From contig WHUZ01000074.1 in NCBI GenBank assembly GCA_015179045.1, positions 264,851 to 328,850 of the forward strand: a stretch of 64,000 nt of DNA, given 5' to 3'. A model generated the notes under the pieces. The model was not told the origin of the DNA and did no database searches. It saw only the letters and a list, made by a program, of their open reading frames with translations. How positions within the stretch are numbered: the first letter of the stretch is position 1; each line of letters begins with the position of its first letter. Origin of the DNA: Kalaharituber pfeilii. Taxonomy: Eukaryota; Ascomycota; Pezizomycetes; Pezizales; Pezizaceae. Below are positions 44,360 to 54,794 of the stretch, piece after piece. Position numbers and translations under genes: made by a program.

Positions 44360-45120
44360 TAGAATTCAGCTCATTCTGCATCATCTCGTGCCGCAAAAGA
44401 GCCCTGCCATACCAGTAGAATTCAGCAAATTCTGTATCATCTCGCGCCGCGAAAGAGACCTGCCATACCAGTAGAATTCAGCTCAATCTGCATCATCTCG
44501 TGCCATGAAAGGGCCCTGGCATACCTGTAGAATTCGGCTCATTCTGCTGCATCTCGCGCCGTGAAGTGGGACCTGTAATACTTGTCAAATTCAATTCATT
44601 CTGCTGTATCTTGCGACGCAGAAAAGATGCTGCCATACCTGTAGATTGAGCCCATTTCACCACTTCTCGTGCCGTCAAGAGAGACCTGCCATACCTGTTA
44701 ACAGAGCTCATTCTACCTCATTTCGAACCTGTAGATGAGCCCATTTCGCGTCGTCGAGAGGAGCCTGCGGCACGTCAGATTCGGCCCATTCTGCTGCATC
44801 TCGTACTGCAGAAAGGGTCCAGTCATACCTGTAGATGAGCCCATCTCGCGCCGCGGAAAGGGTGATTTCATACCTGTAGATAAGCCCATTTCGCGTCGTC
44901 GAGAGGAGCCTGCAGCACGTCAGATTCGGCCCATTCTGCTGCATCTTGTACTGCGGAAAGGGTCCAGTCATACCTGTAGATGAGCCCATCTCGCGCCGCG
45001 GAGAGGGTGATTTCATACCTATAGAATGAGGCCATCTCGTGCCTTCGAGATAGGCCTGCCATATGTCAGTTTCAGTTCATTCTACTGCATCTCGTGCTAG
45101 AGAAAGGGCTCAGTAATACC
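44360..45120 (-). repeat. About 60-bp satellite, minus orientation
   Basis: Units of CATACCTGTAGAATTCGGCT, CATTCTGCTGCATCTCG, YGCCG...; the complement matches the array at 18.7-20.7 kb. Includes a longer duplicated block of about 140 bp (44735-44870 and 44880-45010). Confidence 0.8.
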
Positions 45121-45121
45121 T

Positions 45122-45400
45122 ATGAAATGCTGCCACACGGAGGTTGTATTCTTCACATCAACAAACACGTTCTGTCAGTTTCAGTTCATTCTGCTGCGTC
45201 TCGTGCTAGAGAAAGGGCTCAGTAATACCTATGAAATGCTGCCACACGGAGGTTGTATTCTTCACATCAACAAACACGTTCTGTCAGTTTCAGTTCATTC
45301 TGCTGCGTCTCGTGCTAGAGAAAGGGCTCAGTAATACCTATGAAATGCTGCCACATGGAGGTTGTATTCTTCACATCAATAACCACGTTCTGTTACTGAG
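45122..45400 (+). repeat. 109-bp tandem duplication, 2.5 copies
   Basis: Near-identical units start at 45122, 45231 and 45340 (TATGAAATGCTGCCACACGG...). Each contains one satellite unit plus new sequence, so it is a recent higher-order expansion. Confidence 0.9.
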
Positions 45401-45489
45401 GGGGCCCGTGTCAGCTCATGCCTTCTGGTAGTATCATAGCTGAATCGACATCCAATTTGCTAGTGAATTTGACATGAGATGAGGGGTAA

Positions 45490-45830
45490 TTCTAGTAGTG
45501 TCAACCAGTAAGCCCGAAGGCGTACTGATCAACGCTGGTTAATTCTGGTAGTGTCAACTAGTAAGCCCTAAGGCGTACTTTTTCTTTTTTTTTTTTTTTT
45601 TCCGCTAAGCCATGGCAGGGTCCCTGGGCAAGCCCGAGACAGGCTAAAAGAAAATTCCTGCCTCACCGCGCCGTTGACCCCCGCTCTCCTACCTTCTAGA
45701 CCCTAAGGGGTTCACCAGACTACTAAGAGGTACTGATTAACGCTAATTAATTCTGGTAGTGTCAACCAGTAAGCCCGGGTTAATTCTGGTAGCGTCAACC
45801 AGTAAGCCCGAGGGCGCACTCCTCAATGCT
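45490..45830 (+). repeat. About 32-bp repeat split by a LINE tail
   Basis: TTAATTCTGGTAGTGTCAAC, CAGTAAGCCCG occurs at about 45490, 45540, 45748 and 45780. Confidence 0.75.
45582..45705 (-). mobile_element. Family B LINE 3' UTR copy
   Basis: Complement reads AGAAGGTAGGAGAGCGGGGG, AGCCTGTCTCGGGCTTGCCC, AGGGACCCTGCCATGGCTTA, GCGG, poly(A), matching 36661-36844 without coding. CCCTAAGG on both sides may be a decayed TSD. The final GGGGTTACGTGA is missing. Confidence 0.75.
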
Positions 45831-46329
45831 GGTTGTATCATGCTATGGCTATGAGTATCAGACGCATCGCCGATATGGAGCAAATGACCCAATGAGCTCA
45901 ATGAGCGGCCCCACGTGGGGTCTGATGAAGAGCCCAATGCATGGCCTGAGGAGGTGAATTCAATGACAGCAGATTCCGGCGCCCCTTGTTGCACTAGCGT
46001 GAGATTTATCCCAAATCAGCAATGTCCTAACAGGGCAGCTCTGGCATACTGTGATGTTGCCAGATTGAGATAATGACCGCCCTGAAGATATTGGGCACAG
46101 TGGGCCAATTGAGCGTATTGAGCATGCTGAGCACGGGTATGAGATACAGAGATTAGTGAATATTAGGCATATTGGGCATATTGAGCCTATTCAGCATATT
46201 GGGCGTGAATTCGCCGGGAATTGACCACTTTCGCAGTGCACGTGAGATGTTGGACATATTGACCGCGCATATAAGATGTAGAGAATATTGAGCACATTGA
46301 GCGGTTGTTCTCATCCAAATGGTTTCTAT

Positions 46330-46743
46330 GGGAAATATGAATATTGTGAATAATTTCACAACCACTACAGTTATTACCTAATTACGTTGTTCATAGTTTC
46401 CGACTGAGTGATGCTATTGAATGTGAGTGTCTGAGTTTTTTTCATGAATTGATTGCAGGTGTAGCATGCAGAATTCGGGGGTGGTGATATTTGTATGGAG
46501 ATCCCATACAACTAAATGCCAAGCCTTCCAACAAAAATGTGACAAGCCATAAACCCTTTGCAACCACAATTTTTGATGAAGAGAAGGTGCTAGATAGCAA
46601 GAATTACACTATGTGTAATAGCTACACAAAGTGCATTCACAAATGCTGTTGTGGTTGTTAAGATATTGAGTGCGAAAGTTGTGCAGTTTTGGTGGTAAAT
46701 GTGTCCGGGAAAGTGGGGTGTCCGGGAAAGTGGTGAACCACAG
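46330..46743. mobile_element. Right part of a diverged relative of the 6.6-kb TIR element
   Basis: The terminus AGTTTTGGTGGTAAATGTGT...GTGGTGAACCACAG|TA has the same layout as AGTTTTGGTGGGAAAGTGCG...GTGGTGAAATACAG|TA at 7397-7455, and the interior shares TGAATTGATTGCAGGTG / TGAATTAATTACAGGTG. The left terminus is not found. Upstream (46075-46320) is a degenerate ATTGGGCATATTGAGC repeat. Confidence 0.6.
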
Positions 46744-46860
46744 TATATGACAAGGGCATTTGCGACGTATTCACTATGCCGTGGTTAACTGCTATAGCGA
46801 CCAGTGCGAGTGCTATTTTGCCTGGCCTTGGCAAACTGGCACTCGACAGTTGTGCGGTGA

Positions 46861-46916
46861 ATCGCCATAGCCCATAGGGCGGCATGCGATTAATGAAATA
46901 AAAAAAAAAAAAAAAA
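46861..46916 (+). mobile_element. Tail-only family A retroposon (56 bp)
   Basis: ATCGCCATAGCCC, ATA, GGGCGGCATGCGAT, TAATGAAAT, poly(A). Perfect 13-bp TSD AGTTGTGCGGTGA at 46848-46860 and 46917-46929. Confidence 0.92.
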
Positions 46917-47753
46917 AGTTGTGCGGTGAGCCGTTTTTAACATACGCAAAATAGTCAATTTTCTATGTACACGACGAGCCCATTTGCAACGTATTTAACA
47001 GGCGCAAAATGGTCTATTTTCTACAGGCATGACGAGAGCATTGGCGACATGTTTACCATGCGCACAATGGTCTCCATTGGTGATGTAGTCATCATACGAA
47101 AAATAACCTATTGTCTACATGCGCGACGAGGACATTTTTGACGCATTTACCATGCACAAATGGTCTGTTTTCCCCATGCGCGATGAGGGCATTTGCGACG
47201 TATTTACCATGTGCAAAATGGTGTAATTTCCATATGCGCGACGTGGGCATTTGTGACATATTTACTAGGTGCAAAATGGTCTATTGTCAACATGCGTGAC
47301 GAGGGCATTTGCAACGTATTTACCATGTGCAAAATGGTATAATTTCTATATGCGCGACGAGGGCATTTGTGACATTTACCAGGTGCAAAATGGTCTATTT
47401 TCCATATGCGCGACGAGACATTTTTAATGCATTTAGGATGCGTAAAGTAGCTATGCAAGGAGGCAATTTTCTGACGTATTGAGCCTGTGCAAAATGGCCT
47501 ATTCCACACATGCGCGGTGAGCCAGTTTTCGACGTATTTAACATGCACAAAATTGCCTATTTTAGGTATCTATGATTTGCCAGCTTGGGGCGTATTTCAT
47601 GTGCCTATTTCTATAGGCGCAAGGCTACATTATTGCAAAACGGGGTGCCAGTGGTCAGGCCACATGTACAACTCTTGTCACTAGCCTATATAGACACTAG
47701 AAACCGGTGCCACCTTGGCATGATACCATTTCCTACTGCTAAAACCACTACTA

Positions 47754-48174
47754 CAGTTTTCCCTTGCTATACCGGACCTCGTTGTACCGGAAACCTTGCT
47801 ATACCGGATGCTCTCAGGTTGCTACATTCCGCTCCCATACAAAACTCTCTTGCTATACCGGACGCACTAAGAATACCGGACCGGACAGGAATTGCCAGGC
47901 ACTTACCCCCCTGTCTCCATACAACTTATATTTGCTATACCGGATACACTAACACGATACGTCCAATCTTGGCTATCCCACATTGCATTCACCTTCAGAT
48001 GCTTACTAAACTTAACATTACATAATAAAATTAGGCTGTCGTTGTTCCCAATTACATTATTTTTGCTGCCCATCCCTATTCTGTTCTGCCAAGCATTTTA
48101 TTCTATAACGGAACCTTGCTATACCAGACGAAAAAGGCCAGATTTTACAGATCCGGTATAGCAAGGGAAAACTG
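47754..48174. mobile_element. 421-bp pogo/Tc1-type MITE
   Basis: TIRs CAGTTTTCCCTTGCTATACC / GGTATAGCAAGGGAAAACTG with TA at 47752-47753 and 48175-48176. The motif TTGCTATACCGGA recurs several times inside, probably extra transposase binding sites. No coding capacity. Confidence 0.9.
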
Positions 48175-49401
48175 TACATCGAAATACCTTCGCACGCATG
48201 AGTGGAATAGGCACGTTAAATTCGGCAGAAAATTGCGTTGCTGAGTCTGCGAATATAGTCTTCTAACTTGAGGCAACTCACTTGGCATGTCGGATTACCA
48301 TACCCAATGACCATTCACTTGCTGCTATCAGATTCTTTAAAATACTACATGATGCAAGATTTATTCTCCGAACTAATTACATTTCATCTACCATCGTGCC
48401 AAGTAGCCAAATCTATCCATGTACCACTGTGAGTCCAGCTCTATTGGGAGTAGATAAGCTATTCCAGAGATGCTGCGAATAGGTATCACCCACTGGTGCG
48501 GGGAGTCGTCAGGCAGACTTAAGGCATACCGTCCGGAGCTTGGCTGTCCGCAAAAGGGCCCATCCTGCAAATGCGTGAGGAGCCAGTTTTCAATGCATTC
48601 TCCCACACATGGCAATTTTCTGACGTATTTAACATGCACAAAATGGTCAATTTTCTACATGGTAGTTAATGGGCTGTGCGGTGGTTAACTACTGCAGTGA
48701 CTGCCCTGTGTGCTATTTTGATGGCCTGCGTGGTGATTAACTCCTGCAGCGACCGGTACGAGTACTACTAGTAGTTTACCTGACCCTGGCAAACTCCTTA
48801 CTTGACAGATGTGCGGTGAGCCGTTTTTAACATGCGCAAAATGGTCTATTTTCCACATGCACGATGAGCCCATTTGCGAGGTTTTTAACATGCGCAAAAT
48901 GGTCTATTTTCCATATGTGCGACGAGCCCATTTGCGACGTATTTAGTAGGCACAAAACGGTCTATTTCCTACAGGCGCGACGAGAGTATTGGTGACATAT
49001 TTACCATGGGCACAATGGTCTCCATTGGCGATGTAGTTACAATTGGTATTGTTCTCTCACCTCTAGAGCGGGGAGTTAGGGAGTCGCCCATACAAAATTT
49101 CAACCGTACGCCGGGTGGGTGCCAAGGGTATTTTCCTTCAAACCTTGGGTATGCGGCATCAATTAAACTAAAGTTGGACGCTTTTTTTCTATGCTAGCAT
49201 AAGCATTTCTGATGCTAGCCACAAATGGGGTTTTGTTTTTTCGACACCAGCTAAAATTGGTTTGACGCTGGCCGGAATTAAAATCGCTAGCACGCATATC
49301 ACATAACTTATTTTTTCTCACATTACGGCCCTTGCTTCCACTCTGAGTATATGGACACTGTAGTAGTATTTATACATTGTGTTAACCAATAAAAGTACAG
49401 C

Positions 49402-49514
49402 TGGTCACAGTCGCGCAACTGGTAGGGTGCGAGCCCAAGAAGCGGGGGTGTTCTACCCACCCAGTAGGCAGCCCGAGCGTGGCCCAGGTTCTGAGTTCGA
49501 ACCACGGGGTGACT
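49402..49514 (+). ncRNA. tRNA-like sequence (pseudo-tRNA or SINE head)
   Basis: Contains an A-box-like GCGCAACTGGTAGGGTGCG and a B-box-like GAGTTCGAACCAC about 75 bp apart. The ends GGTCAC and GTGACT could pair as an acceptor. The anticodon arm and T stem are imperfect, so it is not a clear functional tRNA. A T run (CTACTTCTACTTTTTT) follows, as a Pol III terminator. Confidence 0.4.
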
Positions 49515-49653
49515 GGCTACTTCTACTTTTTTGCATTGCATAGTATCAACTTTTGACAAATTTCATATGGGCAAAATGGCCTGTCCAAATATGCACAGGA
49601 AGCCAATTCAACATATGCAGATTGGTCTATGCTGCATGCCGGAGGAGCCAATT

Positions 49654-49669
49654 CTCTGGTCTCGTAACC
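49654..49669 (-). mobile_element. 16-nt micro-insertion (type D)
   Basis: CTCTGGTCTCGTAACC lies between AGCCAATT (49646-49653) and AGCCAATT (49670-49677); GGTCTCGTAACCA differs from the type D core at one base. Confidence 0.5.
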
Positions 49670-49682
49670 AGCCAATTTATTG

Positions 49683-49730
49683 TTTTTTTTTTTGTGTCAC
49701 GTGACCCCGCGCGCAGCTGCTCGCCAAGGC
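49683..49730 (-). mobile_element. Tail-only family B retroposon
   Basis: T run, then GTGTCACGTGACCCCGCGCG, CAGCTGCTCGCCAAGGC, the complement of a family B tail; AGCCAATT follows again at 49731, so the locus has three copies of that octamer. Confidence 0.7.
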
Positions 49731-50189
49731 AGCCAATTCTCGACGTTTTTAACATGTGCAAAATGGTATTTCAATACATTTAGCATGCCTATTTCACACA
49801 TGAGCGAGGAGGCAATTTTCTAATGTATTTAACATGCACAAAATAGTCGATTTTCTACATGGCCTGCCCGGTAGTTAATGGCCTGTGCGGTGCTTAACTA
49901 CTGTAGCGACCGCCGTGTGTGCTATTTTAATGGCCTCCACGGTGATTAACTCCTGCAGCGACCGATGTGAGTACTATTTTACCTGGCCTTGGCAAACGCC
50001 TTGACAGATGTGTGGTGAGCCGTTTTTACATGTGCAAAATGGTTTATTTTCTATATGCGTGATGAGGGCATTTGCGACGTATTTACCATGTGCAAAATGG
50101 TCTATTTTATGGCCTGCCCGGTGGTTGATGCCTTGCACAGTAATTTTTTTCTTTTTTTTTAACATCATTGTCATTTACATTGTGCTGCT

Positions 50190-50310
50190 GCGAAGGTGCG
50201 TTGCCATTGCACTGCACACTGCAACGGTGCGTTGCCATTGCACTGCAAAGGTGCGTTGCCATTGCACTGCAAAGGTGCGCTGCAAAGGTGCGCTGCCATT
50301 GCACTGAAGA
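50190..50310 (+). repeat. 22-bp repeat GCGCTGCCATTGCACTGCAA
   Basis: Four to five units of AAGGTGCGTTGCCATTGCAC TG. The same unit forms arrays at 55990-56115 and 60475-60640. Confidence 0.75.
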
Positions 50311-50331
50311 AATGGATCCGCCGCGTATGTA

Positions 50332-50739
50332 CTGGACAGAAAAATAAGTATTTGGACAGGGGATAAATGCATATTCATGCGCCATGCAGTATTCGGCAGA
50401 AACTAGCATATTTTCGTATGCTTGGCTGGTGATAGCCATAAGACAGTCCATATTTCGTGATAGGGTGTCCAAATTCATTATGTAAGAAAGTATTTGGACA
50501 GCTGACGTGATGAAATTTGGGCAGCTGACATAATGAATTTGGACTTTTACTAGCTAGTAAAATATGTATTCGTACATAGCGCATAATGTGCATTAGTACC
50601 CCTGTCCGAATACATATTTTACTGGCTAGTACACCTATTCTTTACTGCCAAGCATACGAAAATATGCTAGTTTCTGCCAAATACCGAATAGCGCATAATA
50701 TGCATTATCCCCTGTCCAAATACTTATTTTTCTGTCTAG
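50332..50739. mobile_element. 408-bp Tc1-type MITE with an 80-bp MITE inside
   Basis: Outer TIRs of about 90 bp start CTGGACAGAAAAATAAGTAT / CTAGACAGAAAAATAAGTAT and carry TATTTGGACAG, typical of Tc1-like ends. TA flanks at 50330-50331 and 50740-50741. Inside, 50550-50629 is an 80-bp element with its own TIRs (CTAGCYAGTAAAATATGTAT) and TA flanks at 50548-50549 and 50630-50631. Confidence 0.88.
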
Positions 50740-50745
50740 TAAAAT

Positions 50746-51420
50746 AGGGCATTTTGTGCACATTAAGTGGGTTATCCTGGTGCTGAGTCATACGTGAACT
50801 GAGTCATTCCCGTCCTAGAGTTTGCTGGCTTAGGCTTCGCTTTCTCCTCTCTCATCTCCGTACTCCTTAGAAAACAACGCCGCAGCCCCATCACGATAGC
50901 AGCCCCCTCCGCCTTCTATTCCGGCGAAACACACCTTGCAAACCCGCAAACACGCAGCATCTTGCCCTCACAGCATCCCCCCTTCGCAGCAACTGCCTTC
51001 CCCTCCTAGCTCTCAGCAACTCCTCAGGTACGCCACGCAATACCCCCCTCACAGTCTCCCCCCCGCAGCAAGAGCATCTCACTCAAACTTTTTTACAGAA
51101 CTCCTCGTCGCGCACTGAATTTACGCGCACTGAATTTACGCGTGGTGAGTTCACGCGCCGCAGAAGAACTCATACGCCGCAGAACTCGCGCCGATTTTAC
51201 GCATGCTGAATTCCTGAGGTGTACTCACGCCTAACTTACCTACTGGCCGACTTGCCAGCCTAACACCTTCACATTTTCACTTGCTTGTTGCTTCTTCACT
51301 TCTCCTTTCACTTTTTGCTAGACTATTCACTGTGTAAAACATTCTGTGCGTAGTGCCTGAATTTTTACAAAGTTAGCACCTTAATTATTTGTGCGCAACG
51401 CCTAATAATGTTGGTGGAAG
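50746..51420. other. Upstream region of the dioxygenase gene
   Basis: CT-rich with degenerate TTTACGCGCxCTGAA repeats near 51110-51220. Presumed promoter; no specific element recognised. Confidence 0.4.
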
Positions 51421-53517
51421 ATGTCGGACGCGGAAGGAGAAAGGAGATTTGAGAGAGTTCGAGAGGTGAATGCTGAGGTGGAGGCAATAATGCCCATTAG
51501 GAAGCCCGGGGAGTATGCTGAAGTCTTCCACAGGCATATCCGGGGCTTGGTGAATTCGTTTAATAAGCATCCAATTATTTCAACTACCGTTTCCTTTCAA
51601 GCCTTAATGGCTGATCAAAACAAAAAAATTAAGCGCTCTGATGTAGAGCACGATCAACTTTTTGAACAGGCCACGTTAACGGAAGTGAGTGGAAGGTGGA
51701 TGTCTTCGAAAGGTAGTGAATTACTGGTTTTTTGGAAGGGGGGATTAAATGTAAGTATGCGTTTTTTTCTTTTTGGGGGTTATATAACAGGCTATGACCC
51801 TATGGCAAAAATCTATATACCTGATCCGGCTGCCCTCTACGTCCTCCTGCTTTCACCCTGGTTACCCTCCGGCCACCCTCCACGTCCTCCTGCTTTCACT
51901 CCGGTTGCCCTCCGGCTGCCCTCCACGTCCTCCTGCTTTCACCCTGGTTACCCTCCGGCCACCCTCCACGTCCTCCTGCTTTCACTCCGGTTGCCCTCCG
52001 GCTGCCCTCCACGTCCTCCTACTTTCACTCCGGTTACCCGCCGGCTGCCCTCCACGTCCTCCTGCTTTCACCCCGGTTACCCTCCTGCTACCCTCCACGT
52101 CCTCTTGCTCTCACTCCGGTTGCCCTCCGGCTACCCTCCACGTCCTCCTACTTATACTCCGGTTACCCTCCGGCTGCCCTCCACGTCCTCCTACTTTCAC
52201 TCCGGTTACCCTCCGGCTACCCTCCACGTCCTCCTACTTTCACTCCGGTTACCCTCCGGCTACCCTCCGCGTCCTCCTACGTTCACTCCGGTTGCCCTCC
52301 GGCTACCCTCCGCGTCCTCCTACTTTCACTCCGGTTACCCTCCGGCTGCCCTCCACGTCCTCCTACTTTCACCCCGGTTACCCTCCGGCTACCCTCCACG
52401 TCCTCCTACTTTCACTCCGGTTACCCTCCGGCTGCCCTCCACGTCCTCCTACTTTCACCCCGGTTACCCTCCGGCTACCCTCCGCGTCCTCCTACTTTCA
52501 CTCCGGTTGCCCTCCGGCTACCCTCCACGTCCTCCTACTTTCACTCCGGTTACCCTCCGGCTGCCCTCCACGTCCTCCTACTTTCACCCCGGTTACCCTC
52601 CGGCTACCCTCCACGTCCTCCTACTTTCACTCCGGTTACCCTCCGGCTACCCTCCGCGTCCTCCTACTTTCACTCCGGTTGCCCTCCGGCTACCCTCCAC
52701 GTCCTCTTACTTTCACTCTGGTTACCCTCCGGTTACCCTCCACGTCCTCTCCTCTACGTCCTCCTACTCCCACTCCTCGTTTTATTTTATTTGCTGTTGC
52801 GTATATATACTAACTTAAAAAATATAGTATCCCATTGGAAAATCGGCAGGTATTCAAATGCAAAAAGATACTGTTACAGCCATTGATTCCTTAGAAGAGG
52901 AATATTCACCACCTCCTCCAGGGAAAGGGGATTGCCGTTACTCTAAAGTGGCTTTAGTTTGTCAAAGACACTCTACTTTTGGAGTATATCACTTGGCATA
53001 TTGGATGCATAAAGGACATACTTTTACTCCACCTACTTTATCTAGGCATATTGGATCTGCCGGCTACAAGCAGCGGGCTGTAGGTGCTTTCTTTAATAAT
53101 ATTTCTCAATTAATTCAAGTTATTGGAATGCTTTTTTTAGTTATTGATTCTGATTGTTATTTACGTTATTGGAGGCTTTTTCAGGAAGATTGTTCTAATA
53201 ATGTACCATGTTCTTTGCTGAACACTTCTCGTCGTGCCTGTTTTTATGGACTTGCTTTGTTGCGGAATACTCAAGTTGAAGCTCACAAAAACTATAATGA
53301 TACTCCTGATGGTTGGGTGGCTATGTGTTGTTGGGGAAACTTTCCTGGGGAGAGTTAGTTTTAGCTGATTTGAGGATGAAGTTAAAGTTTCAGCAGGGGG
53401 ATGTTATTTTTTTTCGTTCTCGTTTACTGGAGCATTTTGTTGCGGACTTCGATGGTGCTCGTTCCAGTATTGTTTTTTTTTTCACATGAGAAGATTTTAA
53501 ATAAAACTTGGCTTTAA
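51421..53517 (+). pseudogene. TET/JBP-like 2OG-Fe(II) dioxygenase, frameshifted
   Basis: Exon 1 (51421-51750): MSDAEGERRFERVREVNAEV ... HPIISTTVSFQALMADQNKK ... GSELLVFWKGGLN. A 1,076-bp GT-AG intron follows (GTAAGTATGC to CTAACTTAAAAAATATAG). Exon 2 joins in frame at YPIGKSAGIQMQKDTVTAID and holds TLSRHIGSAGYKQRAVGAFF, EAHKNYNDTPDGWVAMCCWG (metal-binding His and Asp region), NFPG. A one-base deletion at about 53352 then ends the frame; the shifted frame continues ELVLADLRMKLKFQQGDVIF, FRSRLLEHFVADFDGARSS (distal His, 2OG-binding Arg). A T-run slip near 53480 hits IVFFSHE. The fold and motif order match the fungal TET/JBP oxygenase family, whose relatives oxidise methylated bases in DNA; activity of this copy is doubtful. 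Homopolymer sequencing errors could mimic both frameshifts. Confidence 0.72.
51751..52826 (+). repeat. Intron filled by a 43-bp minisatellite
   Basis: About 21 units of GTCCTCCTACTTTCACTCCG, GTTACCCTCCGGCTACCCTC, CAC (about 51835-52760) lie between donor GTAAGTATGC and branch/acceptor CTAAC...TATAG. 43 bp rotates through all three frames, so the long plus ORFs over it are artefacts. The pyrimidine-rich strand is sense. Confidence 0.8.
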
Positions 53518-53919
53518 ACTCGATTAATCTTTGTCCGGCATCTCCCTGAGATGGACTGTAATGCCCCGGTTCCATATGACTAAACCCTAGTGGAACCGGA
53601 GCAATCTGTTTTGATTTTTTGTGATTTTTTTTGTGGCTTGATGTATTAACTGTAGAACATTTATCTCACGCGCGGCGGCGGGTGGCGGCGGGTGCTGCCT
53701 GTCACCGATCACGATCAGTTACCCTGAACTATTTTAAGGTCCACCGAGTTCAAGGAATCTCATTAACTTGCCCACTAGCACAGTTTTGGATAATGACAAG
53801 TATACTTTTGGATAAGCAGCGCTTAAGGGTTATGATTACACTGTTTGGATAACAATAATTGTACTGGAGGCACGGCACTTAAGGAATTACGCTTTTTGGA
53901 TAACATCGATCATGCTGAA

Positions 53920-54005
53920 TTCTTTTTTAGTTTATTTAGCTAAACATCGCCATAGCCCTTAGGGCGGCACGCGATAAATGAAATAAAAAAAAAAAAAAAA
54001 AAAAA
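53920..54005 (+). mobile_element. Near tail-only family A retroposon (86 bp)
   Basis: Short UTR TTCTTTTTTAGTTTATTTAG, then ATCGCCATAGCCC, TTA, GGGCGGCACGCGAT, AAATGAAAT, poly(A). 12-bp TSD GATCATGCTGAA at 53908-53919 and 54006-54017. Confidence 0.92.
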
Positions 54006-54255
54006 GATCATGCTGAAGACACAGAGCTTAAGGAAGCCTTTCTACATCTCTCTATTTCTGTGTTGCCCTCTCCTGTATTTAAAGACTCCTTTTCCACCCC
54101 GTACTCTAGACCCCTCAAGCAATAAATATATACTCTCCTGGCTATACTTTTTCCTCTATAACTATAAGCAGCGTTCTGCTTAAACCTGTGAGCATTGCGT
54201 GGCCCGCCTGACTCGATCTGTGACTCCGTCCTGGCTACTAGCTCCCTGAGGCCGG

Positions 54256-54415
54256 ACGTTGGCGGAGATGATGGACTGGGCGGCGGAGTAGACGGAGGAT
54301 TTATTACACGTTCATTCTCATTTTATGGTTTTATTTGCGAGTTACTATTCAGTTACTGTCTTGCATGTATCTAAACCCTCGCCATAGCCTACAAGGCGGC
54401 ACACGAGTAAGGCAA

Positions 54416-54443
<28 letters not shown>
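54256..54443 (+). mobile_element. 5'-truncated family A LINE (188 bp)
   Basis: 13-bp TSD TCCCTGAGGCCGG at 54243-54255 and 54444-54456. It begins in the last codons of ORF2 (LAEMMDWAAE-stop, cf. IPEILEWARGE at 56.95 kb), then 3' UTR, CTCGCCATAGCCT, ACA, AGGCGGCACACGAG, poly(A). Confidence 0.9.
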
Positions 54444-54448
<5 letters not shown>

Positions 54449-54465
54449 GAGGCCGGTCTGTTACA

Positions 54466-54640
54466 CTGCTAAGGATACGGCTGATTCAGGGTAACAGTAG
54501 TTTCGCAAGCGCTGAATGGAAGAGGCTTGACATAAGAGGCTTGCAGGAGTTCAACGGTTCCAGTTTAGCGGCAATGGCAGGTTATGGTGAAAGGCAGAGA
54601 AGATCAGGTACTGAATTAGATTCATAACCTCTTTATTATA
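54466..54640 (+). repeat. Copy 1 of an inverted dispersed repeat (LTR-element leader?)
   Basis: GCTAAGGATACGGCTGATTC, AGGGTAACAGTAG ... GCAGAGAAGATCAGGTACTG, AATTAGATTC follows the LTR directly and matches the complement of 59190-59370. Position suggests the start of the LTR element's interior, but no gag/pol follows. Confidence 0.55.
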
Positions 54641-54794
54641 CAATGCCTTAGAGTTAGGGGCAATGCACTTCTGAACCTATATATCTATATCGTTCCATGC
54701 GGAACGGTTTCCACCAATGCCTATACCTCTATATCATTCTTTTTCCCACCTATGCCTATGCCTCTATAACGTTCCGTGCGGAACGGATGGGCCT

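Larger units (their letters stand above)
46930..50110. repeat. Degenerate 58-60-bp repeat field, interrupted
   Basis: Units of GCATTTGCGACGTATTTACC, ATGTGCAAAATGGTCTATTT, TCCATATGCGCGACGAGG at 46930-47560, 48590-49060 and 49560-50110. Gaps are a MITE (47754-48174), unassigned DNA and a tRNA-like sequence. A larger block GTGGTTAACTACTGCAGCGA is repeated at about 46785, 48680, 48740, 49890 and 49945. Confidence 0.8.
53557..54465 (+). mobile_element. LTR (about 610 bp native) with two retroposon insertions
   Basis: Begins TGTAATGCCCCGGTTCC and ends GTCTGTTACA (TGTAA...TTACA terminal repeat). It contains TATTTAAAG and AATAAATATA signals. Two family A insertions lie inside (53920-54005, 54256-54443). 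What follows at 54466 may be element interior; a second LTR was not found. Confidence 0.6.

Noticed and set aside
51794..52813. 465- and 339-aa plus-strand ORFs of Pro/Leu/Ser repeats
   Set aside because: The 43-bp unit rotates through three frames and lies between a good donor and acceptor, so it is intronic.
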